A DNA stretch of 64,000 nt from Trueperella abortisuis (lineage in GTDB: Bacteria > Actinomycetota > Actinomycetes > Actinomycetales > Actinomycetaceae): assembly GCF_030811095.1 (NCBI RefSeq), contig NZ_JAUSQL010000001.1, positions 1,612,001 through 1,676,000 of the forward strand, read 5' to 3'. This document shows positions 18,125 through 26,935 of this stretch, piece after piece; the first letter of the stretch is position 1, and each line of letters begins with the position of its first letter. The notes beneath the pieces were generated by a model, which was not told the origin of the DNA, searched no databases, and saw nothing but the letters and a program-made list of their open reading frames with translations. Both the position numbers and the translations under genes were made by a program.

Positions 18125-19036
18125 AAATGTTCCGCTTAGCCAAGCCCGCCTCACTCGAGGGAGGGTTTTCTTTGCCCTGAATCAGCGTCTGACTAGGCAA
18201 AACGTGAACTCACCAACGCACGCCGAAATTTAGGCCCCCAAGGGCATACTCGCCAAACGCAACCCCGGCCTTATCAAATCCGAGGTCATAGTGGAGCCCT
18301 AGACTCCATATTTAATAACCGACCCGACCGATTCTACTTGTGATTCGGCGGGATTCTAGCCCGCAGACCTCCATTCCAGGTAACCCCATTCTTGCAACTA
18401 GCATCGCACCCAAGTCCCCTCGTGGGATCGTATTGGGACTACTGGGTGTGTCGGGTGTGGTCCTTGGAATCCACTGCGTTGGCGTATCAGGGCGTACGGT
18501 CGCGCATCACAATCCGTCCTAGAACTCGTGACTATGTCGCGGTCACTAGCACCCACCCCGTTGCGATGGTTCGGATCCGGTATCCTCCGGCGCGTGTTAG
18601 CCGAACCGGCGCGGGGGACGTCAGGCTTCAAAGACCTCGCCCCCCACTGTGCTCGCAAACTCGCAGATGTACAGAAATGCACACAACCAATAGCCGATGA
18701 ACCCATACTGCACACGTCATAGACAACGCCAGCCACCGCGCTCCCAACACTCGCTCTAACCGTGCAGCCACCGCGACCAATGCTCCGCTAACGAAACCAT
18801 CGAACGTCCCTACTTGACGCGAAGCGGCACACGAAAAGAGATGTAACGAGCCGGGTCGAGCGTGCGACATACATCACGACGCAAAGCACATCGCACCCAT
18901 ATGGGCTCCTCGACAACGTCAAGGCCATATCGATCCCTCTGGACGGCGAACGCCAAAGGCAACGGATCTCTCTATAGAAACATCACCAACAGCACCGACC
19001 AAATCACGTCAATGCATCAACGCAACGAAATGCACG
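18125..19036. other. Non-coding stretch with repeat copy C
   Basis: About 900 bp with only short, composition-biased frames, none convincing. Bases 18196-18298 are copy C of the dispersed repeat. The right part, from about 18640, has markedly lower GC and marks entry into the biosynthetic locus. Confidence 0.5.
18196..18298. repeat. Dispersed repeat, copy C
   Basis: Aligns with 16045-16147 over about 103 bp at roughly 80 percent, including the blocks GCCAAACGCAAC and CCTTATCAAATCCGAG plus GTCATAGTGGAGCC. The second arm of the inverted repeat found in copy B has decayed here (CTCCATATTTAATAAC). Confidence 0.65.
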
Positions 19037-20050
19037 TCAGTATTCGACAGCCTTGAACACAGCTTCGGGGAGTTCGGCATTCCTGAACCAGTCCACATAC
19101 TGCCGGAGACCGAGTTCGAAAGGAATCTGAGATTCGAAACCGAGCACTGACTTAGCCTTCCCTGTGCAGGCGATGCCGCCAAGCGGATCACCAGTGGGGA
19201 CACCTGTATTCACAAGCCGCGGTTCACCTCCATAGAGTGCACGAATCCGTTCCGCAACAGACCGAACAGTCGTTCCTACACCGGTACCCACATTCAACGT
19301 CTGCCCGGCGCAATTCTCGCCGACGAGGGCCAGCACAGTCGCTCGCGCAACATCGTCAACATGAACAAAGTCCCTAACCTGATGCCCACCCCCATGTAGG
19401 CAAAGGTCCAACCCCAATTGTGCGCGGGCCGTAAAAGTGGCGACGCACCAAGAGTGGCTCCCAATCTTTGGAAGCTGGGGTTGACCATAGACAGAAAAAT
19501 ATCGGAGTATGACCGCCTCGAACCCACTTTCCCGTGAACGCAGGCGAGCTTCATTCTCGAGCCAGACCTTAGCGTTTGCATACGACGATATCGGCGAATG
19601 AGACGCTGACTCCTTCCAGACGATTCCATCGCCGCCAGAACCATAAACACTAGCAGAGGAAACAACCACAATCCGCGAACAGCTTGATGCATTACGCATC
19701 GCATCGAACAGCGTGGCCGCGGCCATCAGGTTCATTTCCGAAGCGCGGACGGGGTTGTGCGTGCACTCGGCTACGTCAGCGCACGCCGCAGCATGAACAA
19801 CGAAGTCAACGTTGTGCATTAGCGCACGCAGCGACGTGTAAGAATGTAAGTATTCGACGATGATCTCATCATAATAGCGATCGGCTTCGAATAGTCTACG
19901 ATAATCAAAGTGGTACGCGTCGAGAGGATCGATACATATTGTGTGGGCGCCGCAGCCTTTGAGGAACTTACCAATCCGGCTGCCGACGAGGCCGGCACCA
20001 CCCGTAACAAGAACGGTCTTATTGCGGAGCGTATCAAATTTGGACGTCAC
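19037..20050 (-). CDS. NAD-dependent epimerase/dehydratase (extended SDR)
   Basis: A 337-residue Rossmann enzyme. The NAD-binding GGAGLVG (17-23), the YxxxK catalytic pair (Tyr157, Lys161 in SYANAK) and SSASVYG (131-137) are typical of UDP-galactose 4-epimerase and dTDP-glucose dehydratase relatives. Its usual substrate would be a nucleotide sugar. It is the last gene of the operon that starts with the 45-residue peptide, one base after the radical SAM gene, so it should act on the same product: making or remodelling a sugar, or oxidising the peptide. Which one is not known. Confidence 0.85.
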   Translation of the reverse strand: MTSKFDTLRNKTVLVTGGAGLVGSRIGKFLKGCGAHTICIDPLDAYHFDYRRLFEADRYYDEIIVEYLHSYTSLRALMHNVDFVVHAAACADVAECTHNPVRASEMNLMAAATLFDAMRNASSCSRIVVVSSASVYGSGGDGIVWKESASHSPISSYANAKVWLENEARLRSRESGFEAVILRYFSVYGQPQLPKIGSHSWCVATFTARAQLGLDLCLHGGGHQVRDFVHVDDVARATVLALVGENCAGQTLNVGTGVGTTVRSVAERIRALYGGEPRLVNTGVPTGDPLGGIACTGKAKSVLGFESQIPFELGLRQYVDWFRNAELPEAVFKAVEY

Positions 20051-20051
20051 T

Positions 20052-21425
20052 CTATTCTCCTATCACTGGTACTCTCGTATAGGCAACCAAACAGTCGCGC
20101 TGACTTGCACTGAGTGACGAATCTGTATAGATTACCCGACCGTCATTCGAAAGACGGAGTGATGATGGATCAATCCCGAGAGTTGCGGCAACTTTGAAAA
20201 GTTCGACGCTGGTAAGCGAACCACCCTCGACGCACTTTTCGATCTGGCGCTCATCGCAGCGAGCCATACAGATCGGTCTTTCCCTTCCAAGGACATCATC
20301 GTAACGCCGAATCGCTTCCGTATTCGCCTCTGCACGGCCCGTGAATATCCGAGCCATTAATGTCAAAGCGCAAGCCTGATCTTTGACCAGTATGCTCGAG
20401 AGTTGCAGTTCCTCGTGGATTGCGGCTATACGAGCTTCAAGTGTTGCCGGGAAGACCTTACGCCCCTCAATTTGATCCATCGCAGGAAGTGGCAGGCCTC
20501 TCGCTCGCGCCGCAGCTTCAATCCCCGGAACTGCCACCAATCCGCCAATTACAGATATGCCCAATGGCTCTCCAAAGCGAAGCGCATCAGCAATCTGAAC
20601 ATACGTATCGTTCCATCCTTCAACCACTGGCCGGCAATAGTGAGCGAGAGCTACACATTCAGGTCGCTCTTCCAAGATCCGATCTCGCGCACGCCATCGC
20701 GCTTCTCGAACATTCGTGTGACCACTCATTCGTTCCATTCGGCCATCCGCACCAGTGTAATCTAGAAAGAGTGCGATACGAATCTTCTTCAAGTCAGAGA
20801 GAAACGAAATATCATCCTTAGAAAGAGGTGCCTTCGTAATCAGGATGATCAAGTCTTCGACCGAATTCTGCTCGAGGTACATAAGCATTGAACGGGTCGA
20901 CATTCGAGTCGTTGGCAAGAATGGGTCGGTCGTAGCGGAGTGCAAGCAGAGCTGCGTAACTCCGGGGATTCTTTTCGGAGATCGAAGTGCTAACTTGAGC
21001 AACTCGAGCTCGTCGTGCACCTGCACCACTACACCGTCGGCGAGTTGCGAATCAACCGTCGGTATCGGTGCCGCCGTCGGCCTAAAGCAGTAGACGCAGC
21101 CAAAACTACAGCCTCGGTAGGGGCTCACCACTATCGAACCTGCATGAAACCAGATCGACTCTACTTGCGATCCATCGTTGTTGAAGCCGTTGTCCGCCAA
21201 GAGTGCCGTACAGTAACTCAATATTGTTATCGCTTGCTTCAGCGAAGATCCCGAGGCAGCAGATAGAGTGCCATATACGGATTTAACGCAAGAATTCATT
21301 AACTCCTGCGGTATAATAAAATCGGCATACCGATCTTGAAGTATATACCTGACAATGTCTTCACTCTTCTCAGATAGCGTTCTCTGAGGTGACGCCAGGA
21401 CCTCCTGAATTCGCTGGAGAAGCAT
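20052..21425 (-). CDS. Radical SAM enzyme, probable peptide or sugar modification
   Basis: A 457-residue protein. The [4Fe-4S] motif CxxxCxxC is Cys106, Cys110 and Cys113 in SPYRGCSFGCVYCF, the version seen in the SplB / Rv2578c-like branch. A second cysteine group (Cys386, Cys390, Cys398) near the C-terminus could bind an auxiliary cluster, as in peptide-modifying SPASM or twitch enzymes, although the spacing does not match a standard SPASM domain. It directly abuts the nucleotidyltransferase gene and follows the small peptide gene in the same operon. Radical chemistry on the peptide core is the leading idea but is inferred. Confidence 0.85.
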   Translation of the reverse strand: MLLQRIQEVLASPQRTLSEKSEDIVRYILQDRYADFIIPQELMNSCVKSVYGTLSAASGSSLKQAITILSYCTALLADNGFNNDGSQVESIWFHAGSIVVSPYRGCSFGCVYCFRPTAAPIPTVDSQLADGVVVQVHDELELLKLALRSPKRIPGVTQLCLHSATTDPFLPTTRMSTRSMLMYLEQNSVEDLIILITKAPLSKDDISFLSDLKKIRIALFLDYTGADGRMERMSGHTNVREARWRARDRILEERPECVALAHYCRPVVEGWNDTYVQIADALRFGEPLGISVIGGLVAVPGIEAAARARGLPLPAMDQIEGRKVFPATLEARIAAIHEELQLSSILVKDQACALTLMARIFTGRAEANTEAIRRYDDVLGRERPICMARCDERQIEKCVEGGSLTSVELFKVAATLGIDPSSLRLSNDGRVIYTDSSLSASQRDCLVAYTRVPVIGE

Positions 21426-22466
21426 CTATCGCAATCCACCCTCTACGAATCCGAGATCGCTCAGCAGGCGCAATTGCGCATTGACTGCATCCAGAATCTT
21501 TGATTGGTTAAACCCAAGGCGAATAAGGGCATGTTCCGGTCCGCATCCAGTAGCCAGCATGAACGCGAGCACCGATAGGAGATATGACGAGATCTGCAAT
21601 TCAGACTGCCGCTCAAATAGCGAGCGTGTATCCACTAAACGGAGGCCATCGTCACCACCAAAGCTTAGGACGCCGGGCGCTGGGCGGCATGAACTGACCG
21701 GCGCCTGCGGCAAGCGGCCCAACAAACCGACGCACTCGGTTACTATTGGACGAAATCGGATTGGTCCCCATAGCTCAATCTGGAGACAGTAATTCAGCAC
21801 CTGTAGACGTCTAAAGTCACCCCAAAACGGCATTAACGGCCATTCGACACACTGGGACCATTCCGACTGACGCAACTTCGCAACGCGCCATTTGTCACCA
21901 GGAAATGGCTGATCGCGGAGGGCCATCAGGACATCGAGGCAACGCCAAACGAGAGTATTCTCCAAAGCAGCGAAACTTATGACGTCCGAATCCTCTTGAA
22001 ATCCGACCAAATCCTCAGATGCTGTGACCACCTCCCATGTGGTGATCAAGCCAAAACACTCGAGAATTCGTCGCCGCAGGCTCGCCAAGTCGCGCGCGAG
22101 GTCAGAGAACGCCTCAGAACTGTGGATGACCTGGCCGCACATTAGGCGCAGCAGCGATGCCCATGTCGACGAACCAAGATCCAGTTTCAACGCAGAGCCA
22201 GGACTAGCCTCAACGTCTCTAAACAACGAGAACAAATCGCGCAGCCAACCGGCGTTAAAATGTTCAAGATCAATACGCTGGCCGTCGTGGTTGAGCGTGT
22301 CTGTGAACTTGTCCCTCACGTTTGAAAACACATACACGTCGATGTCTGACCGCGCATGACCGTATCCCGCCACCTGACTGCCGACTAGGACAACACAGGC
22401 CGCATCGGTGCCGAGATGAGACAAGACGCGCTCCGACAGTCCGGTCGGAGCGTCGCAGACACTCAC
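21426..22466 (-). CDS. Nucleotidyltransferase-fold protein in the peptide operon
   Basis: A 346-residue protein starting at GTG 22466. The N-terminal GSQVAGYGHARSDIDVYVF carries the Pol-beta-type signature GS...SDxD (Gly29-Ser30, Asp41, Asp43), so it should transfer a nucleotide or phospho-nucleotide to a substrate. The middle is helical, and the last 60 residues are amphipathic helices resembling a small helix-turn-helix. The start codon lies two bases upstream of the end of the peptide stop codon, so the genes are translationally coupled. Candidate jobs are nucleotidylation of the peptide or activation of a small molecule. I know of no characterised equivalent. Confidence 0.75.
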   Translation of the reverse strand: MSVCDAPTGLSERVLSHLGTDAACVVLVGSQVAGYGHARSDIDVYVFSNVRDKFTDTLNHDGQRIDLEHFNAGWLRDLFSLFRDVEASPGSALKLDLGSSTWASLLRLMCGQVIHSSEAFSDLARDLASLRRRILECFGLITTWEVVTASEDLVGFQEDSDVISFAALENTLVWRCLDVLMALRDQPFPGDKWRVAKLRQSEWSQCVEWPLMPFWGDFRRLQVLNYCLQIELWGPIRFRPIVTECVGLLGRLPQAPVSSCRPAPGVLSFGGDDGLRLVDTRSLFERQSELQISSYLLSVLAFMLATGCGPEHALIRLGFNQSKILDAVNAQLRLLSDLGFVEGGLR

Positions 22467-22467
22467 G

Positions 22468-22605
22468 TCAAAATGTCTTCTCGTTCATGGTTGGGACTTC
22501 AGGAAGCGTCGGAGTCGCAAGCAACTCGCGGAGTGCTTCAATCTCCTCGGTAGTCAGGTTCTCATCGGCGACAGTCGTCTCGGTTGAGTTCACGATCGTG
22601 TCCAT
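22468..22605 (-). CDS. Candidate RiPP precursor peptide, 45 residues
   Basis: A short gene with an excellent ribosome site (AAGGAGGAG, seven bases before ATG) and its own promoter. The peptide begins MDTIVNSTETTVADENLTTE, followed by the acidic helix EIEALRELLA and the tail TPTLPEVPTMNEKTF. An acidic amphipathic helix followed by a Thr/Pro-rich tail is a common layout for a leader plus core. Its stop codon overlaps the start of a nucleotidyltransferase gene, then come a radical SAM enzyme and an SDR enzyme. There is no cysteine, so a sactipeptide or lanthipeptide is excluded; Thr, Pro, Asn, Lys and Phe are the modifiable residues. A small regulatory or carrier peptide is the alternative. Confidence 0.65.
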   Translation of the reverse strand: MDTIVNSTETTVADENLTTEEIEALRELLATPTLPEVPTMNEKTF

Positions 22606-22644
22606 GTTGCACTCCTCCTTGAATGCGATGTTAGAGACATCACT

Positions 22645-22673
22645 AGGTTACCGTGAGTACCGTGGGAGGTCAA
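22645..22673 (-). promoter_or_regulatory. Promoter of the peptide operon
   Basis: On the minus strand TTGACC (22668-22673) and TAACCT (22645-22650) are 17 bp apart, a good sigma-A spacing. The spacer and -10 region contain a direct repeat of CACGGTA. The expected start lies about 35 bases before the peptide ATG. Confidence 0.6.
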
Positions 22674-22699
22674 TAGTTCGGCGCACCTTGCGTAGATCG

Positions 22700-23330
22700 A
22701 GCGAGCGGCGACTCACGTGCCCGTATTGGTTGGAGCACGCAATGGGCGTTCATGTACAACGATCTTGTCGCTATGAGCATCACAGTGGAGGCGACATTGC
22801 GGTCGCTCCAGGGGCCCCGCAGAATCGCGCGAAGGCACAATAGGGCTGAATGTTCGACCGTCTCCGTGATGCGACATGCTTGGCTCCGTCAGCTGGCAGG
22901 CGTGTTGAAGCAGCCCAATGATCCGGCACGAGGGCGATATTCGTCTCCACGTGCACTCGGATCGTGCCCGCAAGTGTTCGCAGGCCGCGCGCCCGGTGTT
23001 GGCGCGTGTGCCACTGAATATTGGCCCTTCGTAAGGGAGGTGCGTTGTCAGTCAAACATACTGATGCAACGCTTCTCCTATAGATCATTGCCTACTCGTT
23101 GATCACCATGATGACTCATCCTCTGCGTGGACGCTAAACCGACGGCCATGAGCACGGCAACGATTGATAGCCACTTGGCAATCTAGAATCAGCCTCTGGA
23201 ACTCACAGTAATCAGGGCAACTCGTTGCGGGCAGCTGCCGTGTCAGTCCATCACCATCCGCAAAGCGGGTCACCAAGGTAAGGATGAGCCCAGATTCATT
23301 GAAATGGCCGCGATGGCTGGCGTGTGCTGA
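22700..23330. other. Non-coding stretch between the promoter and the transposase remnant
   Basis: Frames of up to 115 codons exist on both strands, but all are rich in Arg, His and Cys and lack ribosome sites and motifs. It is probably decayed mobile-element DNA belonging with the remnant to its right. Confidence 0.4.
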
Positions 23331-23339
23331 CCGTATCTG

Positions 23340-23840
23340 GCAGCACGCCTGAACCCAAACATTGATCACGGGGCTATCGGACGGGATCACCTGGAACTCC
23401 TGCGCGGCAACGCCAACGTTCGCATCATGGCAGGCCCGGAACACCCCCTACAAGCCATCTCGTTTCATATTTGTGGTCTTGACTGTGACAACGGCGACGA
23501 GTTCTTCAACCGCGAAGCCATCTTACGGGCTGGGGCGCAACATACGCATTTTTGCTCGTTGAGGCCCCAACATTGACGACGTTCACGCTGATCTGCAATC
23601 CAAGAACACCTACGTCGTATTCCACCTGTTGTTCAACTACCGGAAGGCCCCAGGAGCCCCTCGCTGCTGACCCAACCGTGGGGATTGATGTGGCTGCATC
23701 CGAACTCCTTTACGCCTACCCACATAAGGCAATCGGGTGGTGTGCCCACAGCAGCGGGAGCCGTTAACATGCCTACCCAATCCCTCTCCCCAACCACATC
23801 CCCTAAGTGACCGTGACCGCTGCGATGAGCTCTCCAGCAC
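23340..23840 (+). pseudogene. Decayed transposase with integrase (DDE) core
   Basis: Reading across several frame breaks gives pieces of an rve-type integrase core: FHICGLDCDNGDEFFNREAI (matching the family pattern of a catalytic Asp followed by DNGxEF), DIHADLQSKNTYVV then LLFNYRKAP (the ESKN plus YR block with the third acidic residue region changed) and YAYPHKAIGW (the LTPTKKPIGY block). Stops interrupt it at several places. Family assignment (IS481- or ISNCY-like) is tentative and the ends are approximate. It separates the two halves of the biosynthetic locus. Confidence 0.5.
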
Positions 23841-24174
23841 CAAAAGCCGAACTCAAACCCCGTCACACCTCATCAAGCGCCCAAATTCGCCGAGTCATCC
23901 TGGGTATACAAGACCCGCTGATCCCATGACCGAATAATCACCGTCGTCGTCGGCAGTGGCATTCGCGCATCAACGGCACGCTGAACTAGCCTAAGAGCAG
24001 ATGTGGTCCTGAGAATCAGAACCGGCTGATCTCCACTTCAAAACCGACAGTCCAACCACACGACAATCGGAGCCTGCCATCGGCTGCCTTCCATTCGCCA
24101 ACACCGCACTCTCATTGCAGGATGACCTACTGGTCATGGCCTACAAGCGAACATACCCGGCCTGGCGGGGAACA
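23841..24174. other. Non-coding stretch, likely mobile-element debris
   Basis: No supported frame. It may contain the decayed 3' end of the transposase remnant. The leftward sugar operon ends at its right boundary. Confidence 0.35.
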
Positions 24175-24864
24175 CTAACCGCGAGACCGCAACAAGCCAG
24201 CCGGATTTGACGAATATGCCAACATGTCAATGATACTAAGACCTGAAATCCAGGGACTACTACCTCTGTCATACCGACGCAACTCGGGCTCATGCCACAC
24301 CCAACGCGCGATAGAGTCTGACCATTCTTCCTCGCGATGATAATTCCGCCCGCCTTGGCCCGAAATATAGTTCGAACAATTCAGAGTCTCAGCAAGAGAG
24401 ATCAATCGCGAATCCGGCGTGGAAAACTTTGGCAGATTCAATTCGGACTCGAGCACCAGTGTCGCCGAGATATCGAGCATGTCGAAGATGCGACGAATGA
24501 GTGCGACATTCAACTCCGCAAGCGACTCAAATCGATGCTCAAATACGATTTCAATAAGGTCGTATACTGCACGCCAACCTACCTCGGCACTATAATTATA
24601 GTGCAAAATGTTCCGATGGTGAAAATGCCACCCATTATCCACAGGAAACACGGCATTAATAGCTTGCCCAAATTTCGCATGTATCGGAACCGTAAGCCAG
24701 CGCCATCCCAGCGAGTTACGATCCGCCACTCTTGTGCGGGACTGGTACTCCTGCCTGACGAATTGGAGGTCATCTTGAATTACGACATAATCGGCAATGA
24801 GTGCACGCTCGAAGAAGCCTACCCAAGGAAGGTATCTAGGCTGCTGAGCCACGAACGAATTCAT
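24175..24864 (-). CDS. WbqC-like protein
   Basis: A 229-residue protein starting at ATG 24864, which overlaps the previous stop as ATGA; an upstream frame extension is not needed. The N-terminus (QQPRYLPWVGFFERALIADY) and the middle (QSRTRVADRNSLGWRWLTVP) follow the WbqC family pattern Q-P-x-Y-L-P-W-x-G-F ... VIQDDLQF ... RNR. WbqC proteins accompany O-antigen and modified-sugar clusters, often next to DegT aminotransferases, and are thought to acylate or otherwise finish amino sugars, though the chemistry is unproven. Last gene of the seven-gene operon. Confidence 0.8.
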   Translation of the reverse strand: MNSFVAQQPRYLPWVGFFERALIADYVVIQDDLQFVRQEYQSRTRVADRNSLGWRWLTVPIHAKFGQAINAVFPVDNGWHFHHRNILHYNYSAEVGWRAVYDLIEIVFEHRFESLAELNVALIRRIFDMLDISATLVLESELNLPKFSTPDSRLISLAETLNCSNYISGQGGRNYHREEEWSDSIARWVWHEPELRRYDRGSSPWISGLSIIDMLAYSSNPAGLLRSRG

Positions 24865-26006
24865 CTTCCCACCCTTGTATTCGCATATCGAAAGATCGTT
24901 TCGCAAATGTAGTCGATTTCCTCGCTGCGGAGATCTGGGTAGATCGGAAGGAGCACGGTATCCGTTGCGGAACCTTCAGAATGGCGAAGCCCGGCCTCTG
25001 TGCACCGAGCCCGCTGCCTGAAATGTCGAAATGAGGACAAAGGTCGGAAGTATCGCCTCACCTGAATTCCTCGCTCTGTCATATATTCGATAAAGCGAAC
25101 TGCATTCCAGTCCGGCGCTTGACAAATCAATGGCATGTACAGCCACGAGGGGGCGCAATGAGGTTCAGGTAAGAAGATCGATGCGCCCTCAAGCCCGGCG
25201 AGGTTCTCGATGTACCTACTGGCATGTGTTCGTCGAGCCGCCAACAACTCGTCAATGCGAGCTAGTTGCGTCAGAACGATCGCGGCGTTCATCTCGTTCA
25301 GTTCCAAGTCCAACGCCGTTTCACCAACCTCCAACCAGGATCGAGGAGCGCCAGCCGGCAACGAGTGCTTCGACCCGAGTTCGTAGCCGCCCGACAAGAA
25401 CTCACGGCAACTGGCGACAGTGCCAGCATCGCCGCACACCATGCCTCCTGTTCCGCCTGTAATCATCTTTGTAGGGCCGAAACTGTGAATCGAGTACGCA
25501 GCCGAGTGACCAACAGGACGACCAAATACCGTGGAACCTTCAAGGCCTGCGAGGTCCTCTATTACCGCTATCCCTCTATTCGCGAGTTGACGCCGAAGCG
25601 CACTATTGTCATACGGCATCGCAAACGCGTATGTGCTGACCACTGCCGATGTTGCCGAACTCAACGCACTGACAACTTGAGCAGAATCGACCTGATGAGA
25701 GACCGGATCATTATCGACGAGTACCAGCTTGGCGCCCGTTAGGAGTATCGCCTGGGCCACCGAGGGACAGGTCACATTACTAACGACAACCTCCTTTCCC
25801 GGTCCGCATCCAAGTGACGAAAGCAGTGCCCACAACCCGGCCGTCGCGGTGACAGCCGTCGTTCCCGCCTCCATTCCTAGCGACCCAGCCACAACCGATT
25901 CCAAGGCAGAGTTATACCATCCGCCTCTGAATTGGCCACTGTAAATGACGGCACGAACCGCCGAAACTTCCCAATCTCCCAATGAGGGGCGCATCAATGG
26001 AATCAT
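24861..26006 (-). CDS. DegT/DnrJ/EryC1-family PLP aminotransferase
   Basis: A 381-residue enzyme. The PLP lysine is Lys180 in SFGPTKMITGGTGG, and the pyridine-binding aspartate is Asp151 in VIEDLAG. The usual SFHxxK motif is altered to SFGPTK, suggesting an unusual substrate within the family. Such enzymes aminate keto-sugars bound to dTDP or UDP, or act on cyclitols and keto acids. The 4-base overlap with the WbqC-like gene implies coupled expression, and an amino sugar made here would be a natural substrate for WbqC. The SDR enzyme of the neighbouring operon could supply the keto group. Confidence 0.87.
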   Translation of the reverse strand: MIPLMRPSLGDWEVSAVRAVIYSGQFRGGWYNSALESVVAGSLGMEAGTTAVTATAGLWALLSSLGCGPGKEVVVSNVTCPSVAQAILLTGAKLVLVDNDPVSHQVDSAQVVSALSSATSAVVSTYAFAMPYDNSALRRQLANRGIAVIEDLAGLEGSTVFGRPVGHSAAYSIHSFGPTKMITGGTGGMVCGDAGTVASCREFLSGGYELGSKHSLPAGAPRSWLEVGETALDLELNEMNAAIVLTQLARIDELLAARRTHASRYIENLAGLEGASIFLPEPHCAPSWLYMPLICQAPDWNAVRFIEYMTERGIQVRRYFRPLSSFRHFRQRARCTEAGLRHSEGSATDTVLLPIYPDLRSEEIDYICETIFRYANTRVGR

Positions 26007-26030
26007 CTGCTGACCACCTGCTCGCGATAT

Positions 26031-26927
26031 TCATGCTCGCGCGCACTCCAACTCGGTTCGCATGCACTGAATCGACTCTTCAATATCCGCGATGCTGTAA
26101 TCACCGTCGAAATATGACATCATCGGCAGCAACTCAATGCAGCCATGTTTTCGGATCAGGTAGCTCCATGCGCCAAAGGCCTCTCTAATGGACAACTGGT
26201 GACGCGGATGTGGTAGGTTGATTGACCTCGCCTCCGAAACCAAGCAAAACTCGTAGTCCGAGCTTTGGATCCTCAGACCTAAATCAATATCGACGTTCCA
26301 TCCCCCATAACGCTGCAGTTTCTCATCAAGAAGACCATATCGCTCAAAGAAGGACATCGGAATCGTGTGATTCCCGAATCGCATGCCAAGATATGAGGAT
26401 GCAAGTCGCGGAAAACTCGGACTCGCTAGCACGCTCTCAAATTCCCAGATCCGCCGGTCTACGACGCTCGCATCCCAAATCTGGTCGAAGGTTTCCCGGA
26501 GGAATCCATCCCTGAGGAGTGGATCCACGTAGATGTCATTTTGTGCCGCGATTGAAGGGTATAGACGAGCTCGCCCAACGCCGATATGGCGCCCGTTCCC
26601 CTCGTACGCGATCATGTGCGCCTGGAGTGCGCCCGGCGAAAGTATCTCATCGTCCAAACCGAGCAGTACCAAGTCGCCCTTCGCATGCTCGATTCCGAAG
26701 TTGAACGCACACACCATCCCCGTCTTGTCTGGACAAAGAACGGAAATAGGCAACGACCTGGCCGCAATCGCGTCCGCCAGCGGTGGGTCGCTATGGTCAT
26801 CTACGACTATGACCTCATAACAATCACCGGCGACCGTCTGGCGTTCAAGAGAGTCAAGAACGAGCCTAAGCCTACTGGTGCCGTGCCGCGTGGAATCTGC
26901 ACGAGCGGCAATCACTACCGATATCAC
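26031..26927 (-). CDS. GT2-family glycosyltransferase
   Basis: A 298-residue GT-A protein. The N-terminus ISVVIAARADS and VIVVDDHSDPP (40-50) form the nucleotide-sugar site, and LGLDDEI (90-95) supplies the D-x-D metal ligand. A second half with conserved aromatic and acidic residues (RYGLLDEKLQRYGGWNVDID) resembles the acceptor region of family 2 enzymes. No membrane helix is seen, so it is cytoplasmic or peripheral. It sits between the deacetylase-like and aminotransferase genes with gaps of 8 and 24 bases. It may attach the sugar made by the operon to a lipid, peptide or nucleoside acceptor. Confidence 0.85.
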   Translation of the reverse strand: MISVVIAARADSTRHGTSRLRLVLDSLERQTVAGDCYEVIVVDDHSDPPLADAIAARSLPISVLCPDKTGMVCAFNFGIEHAKGDLVLLGLDDEILSPGALQAHMIAYEGNGRHIGVGRARLYPSIAAQNDIYVDPLLRDGFLRETFDQIWDASVVDRRIWEFESVLASPSFPRLASSYLGMRFGNHTIPMSFFERYGLLDEKLQRYGGWNVDIDLGLRIQSSDYEFCLVSEARSINLPHPRHQLSIREAFGAWSYLIRKHGCIELLPMMSYFDGDYSIADIEESIQCMRTELECARA

Positions 26928-26935
26928 CGTCAGAC

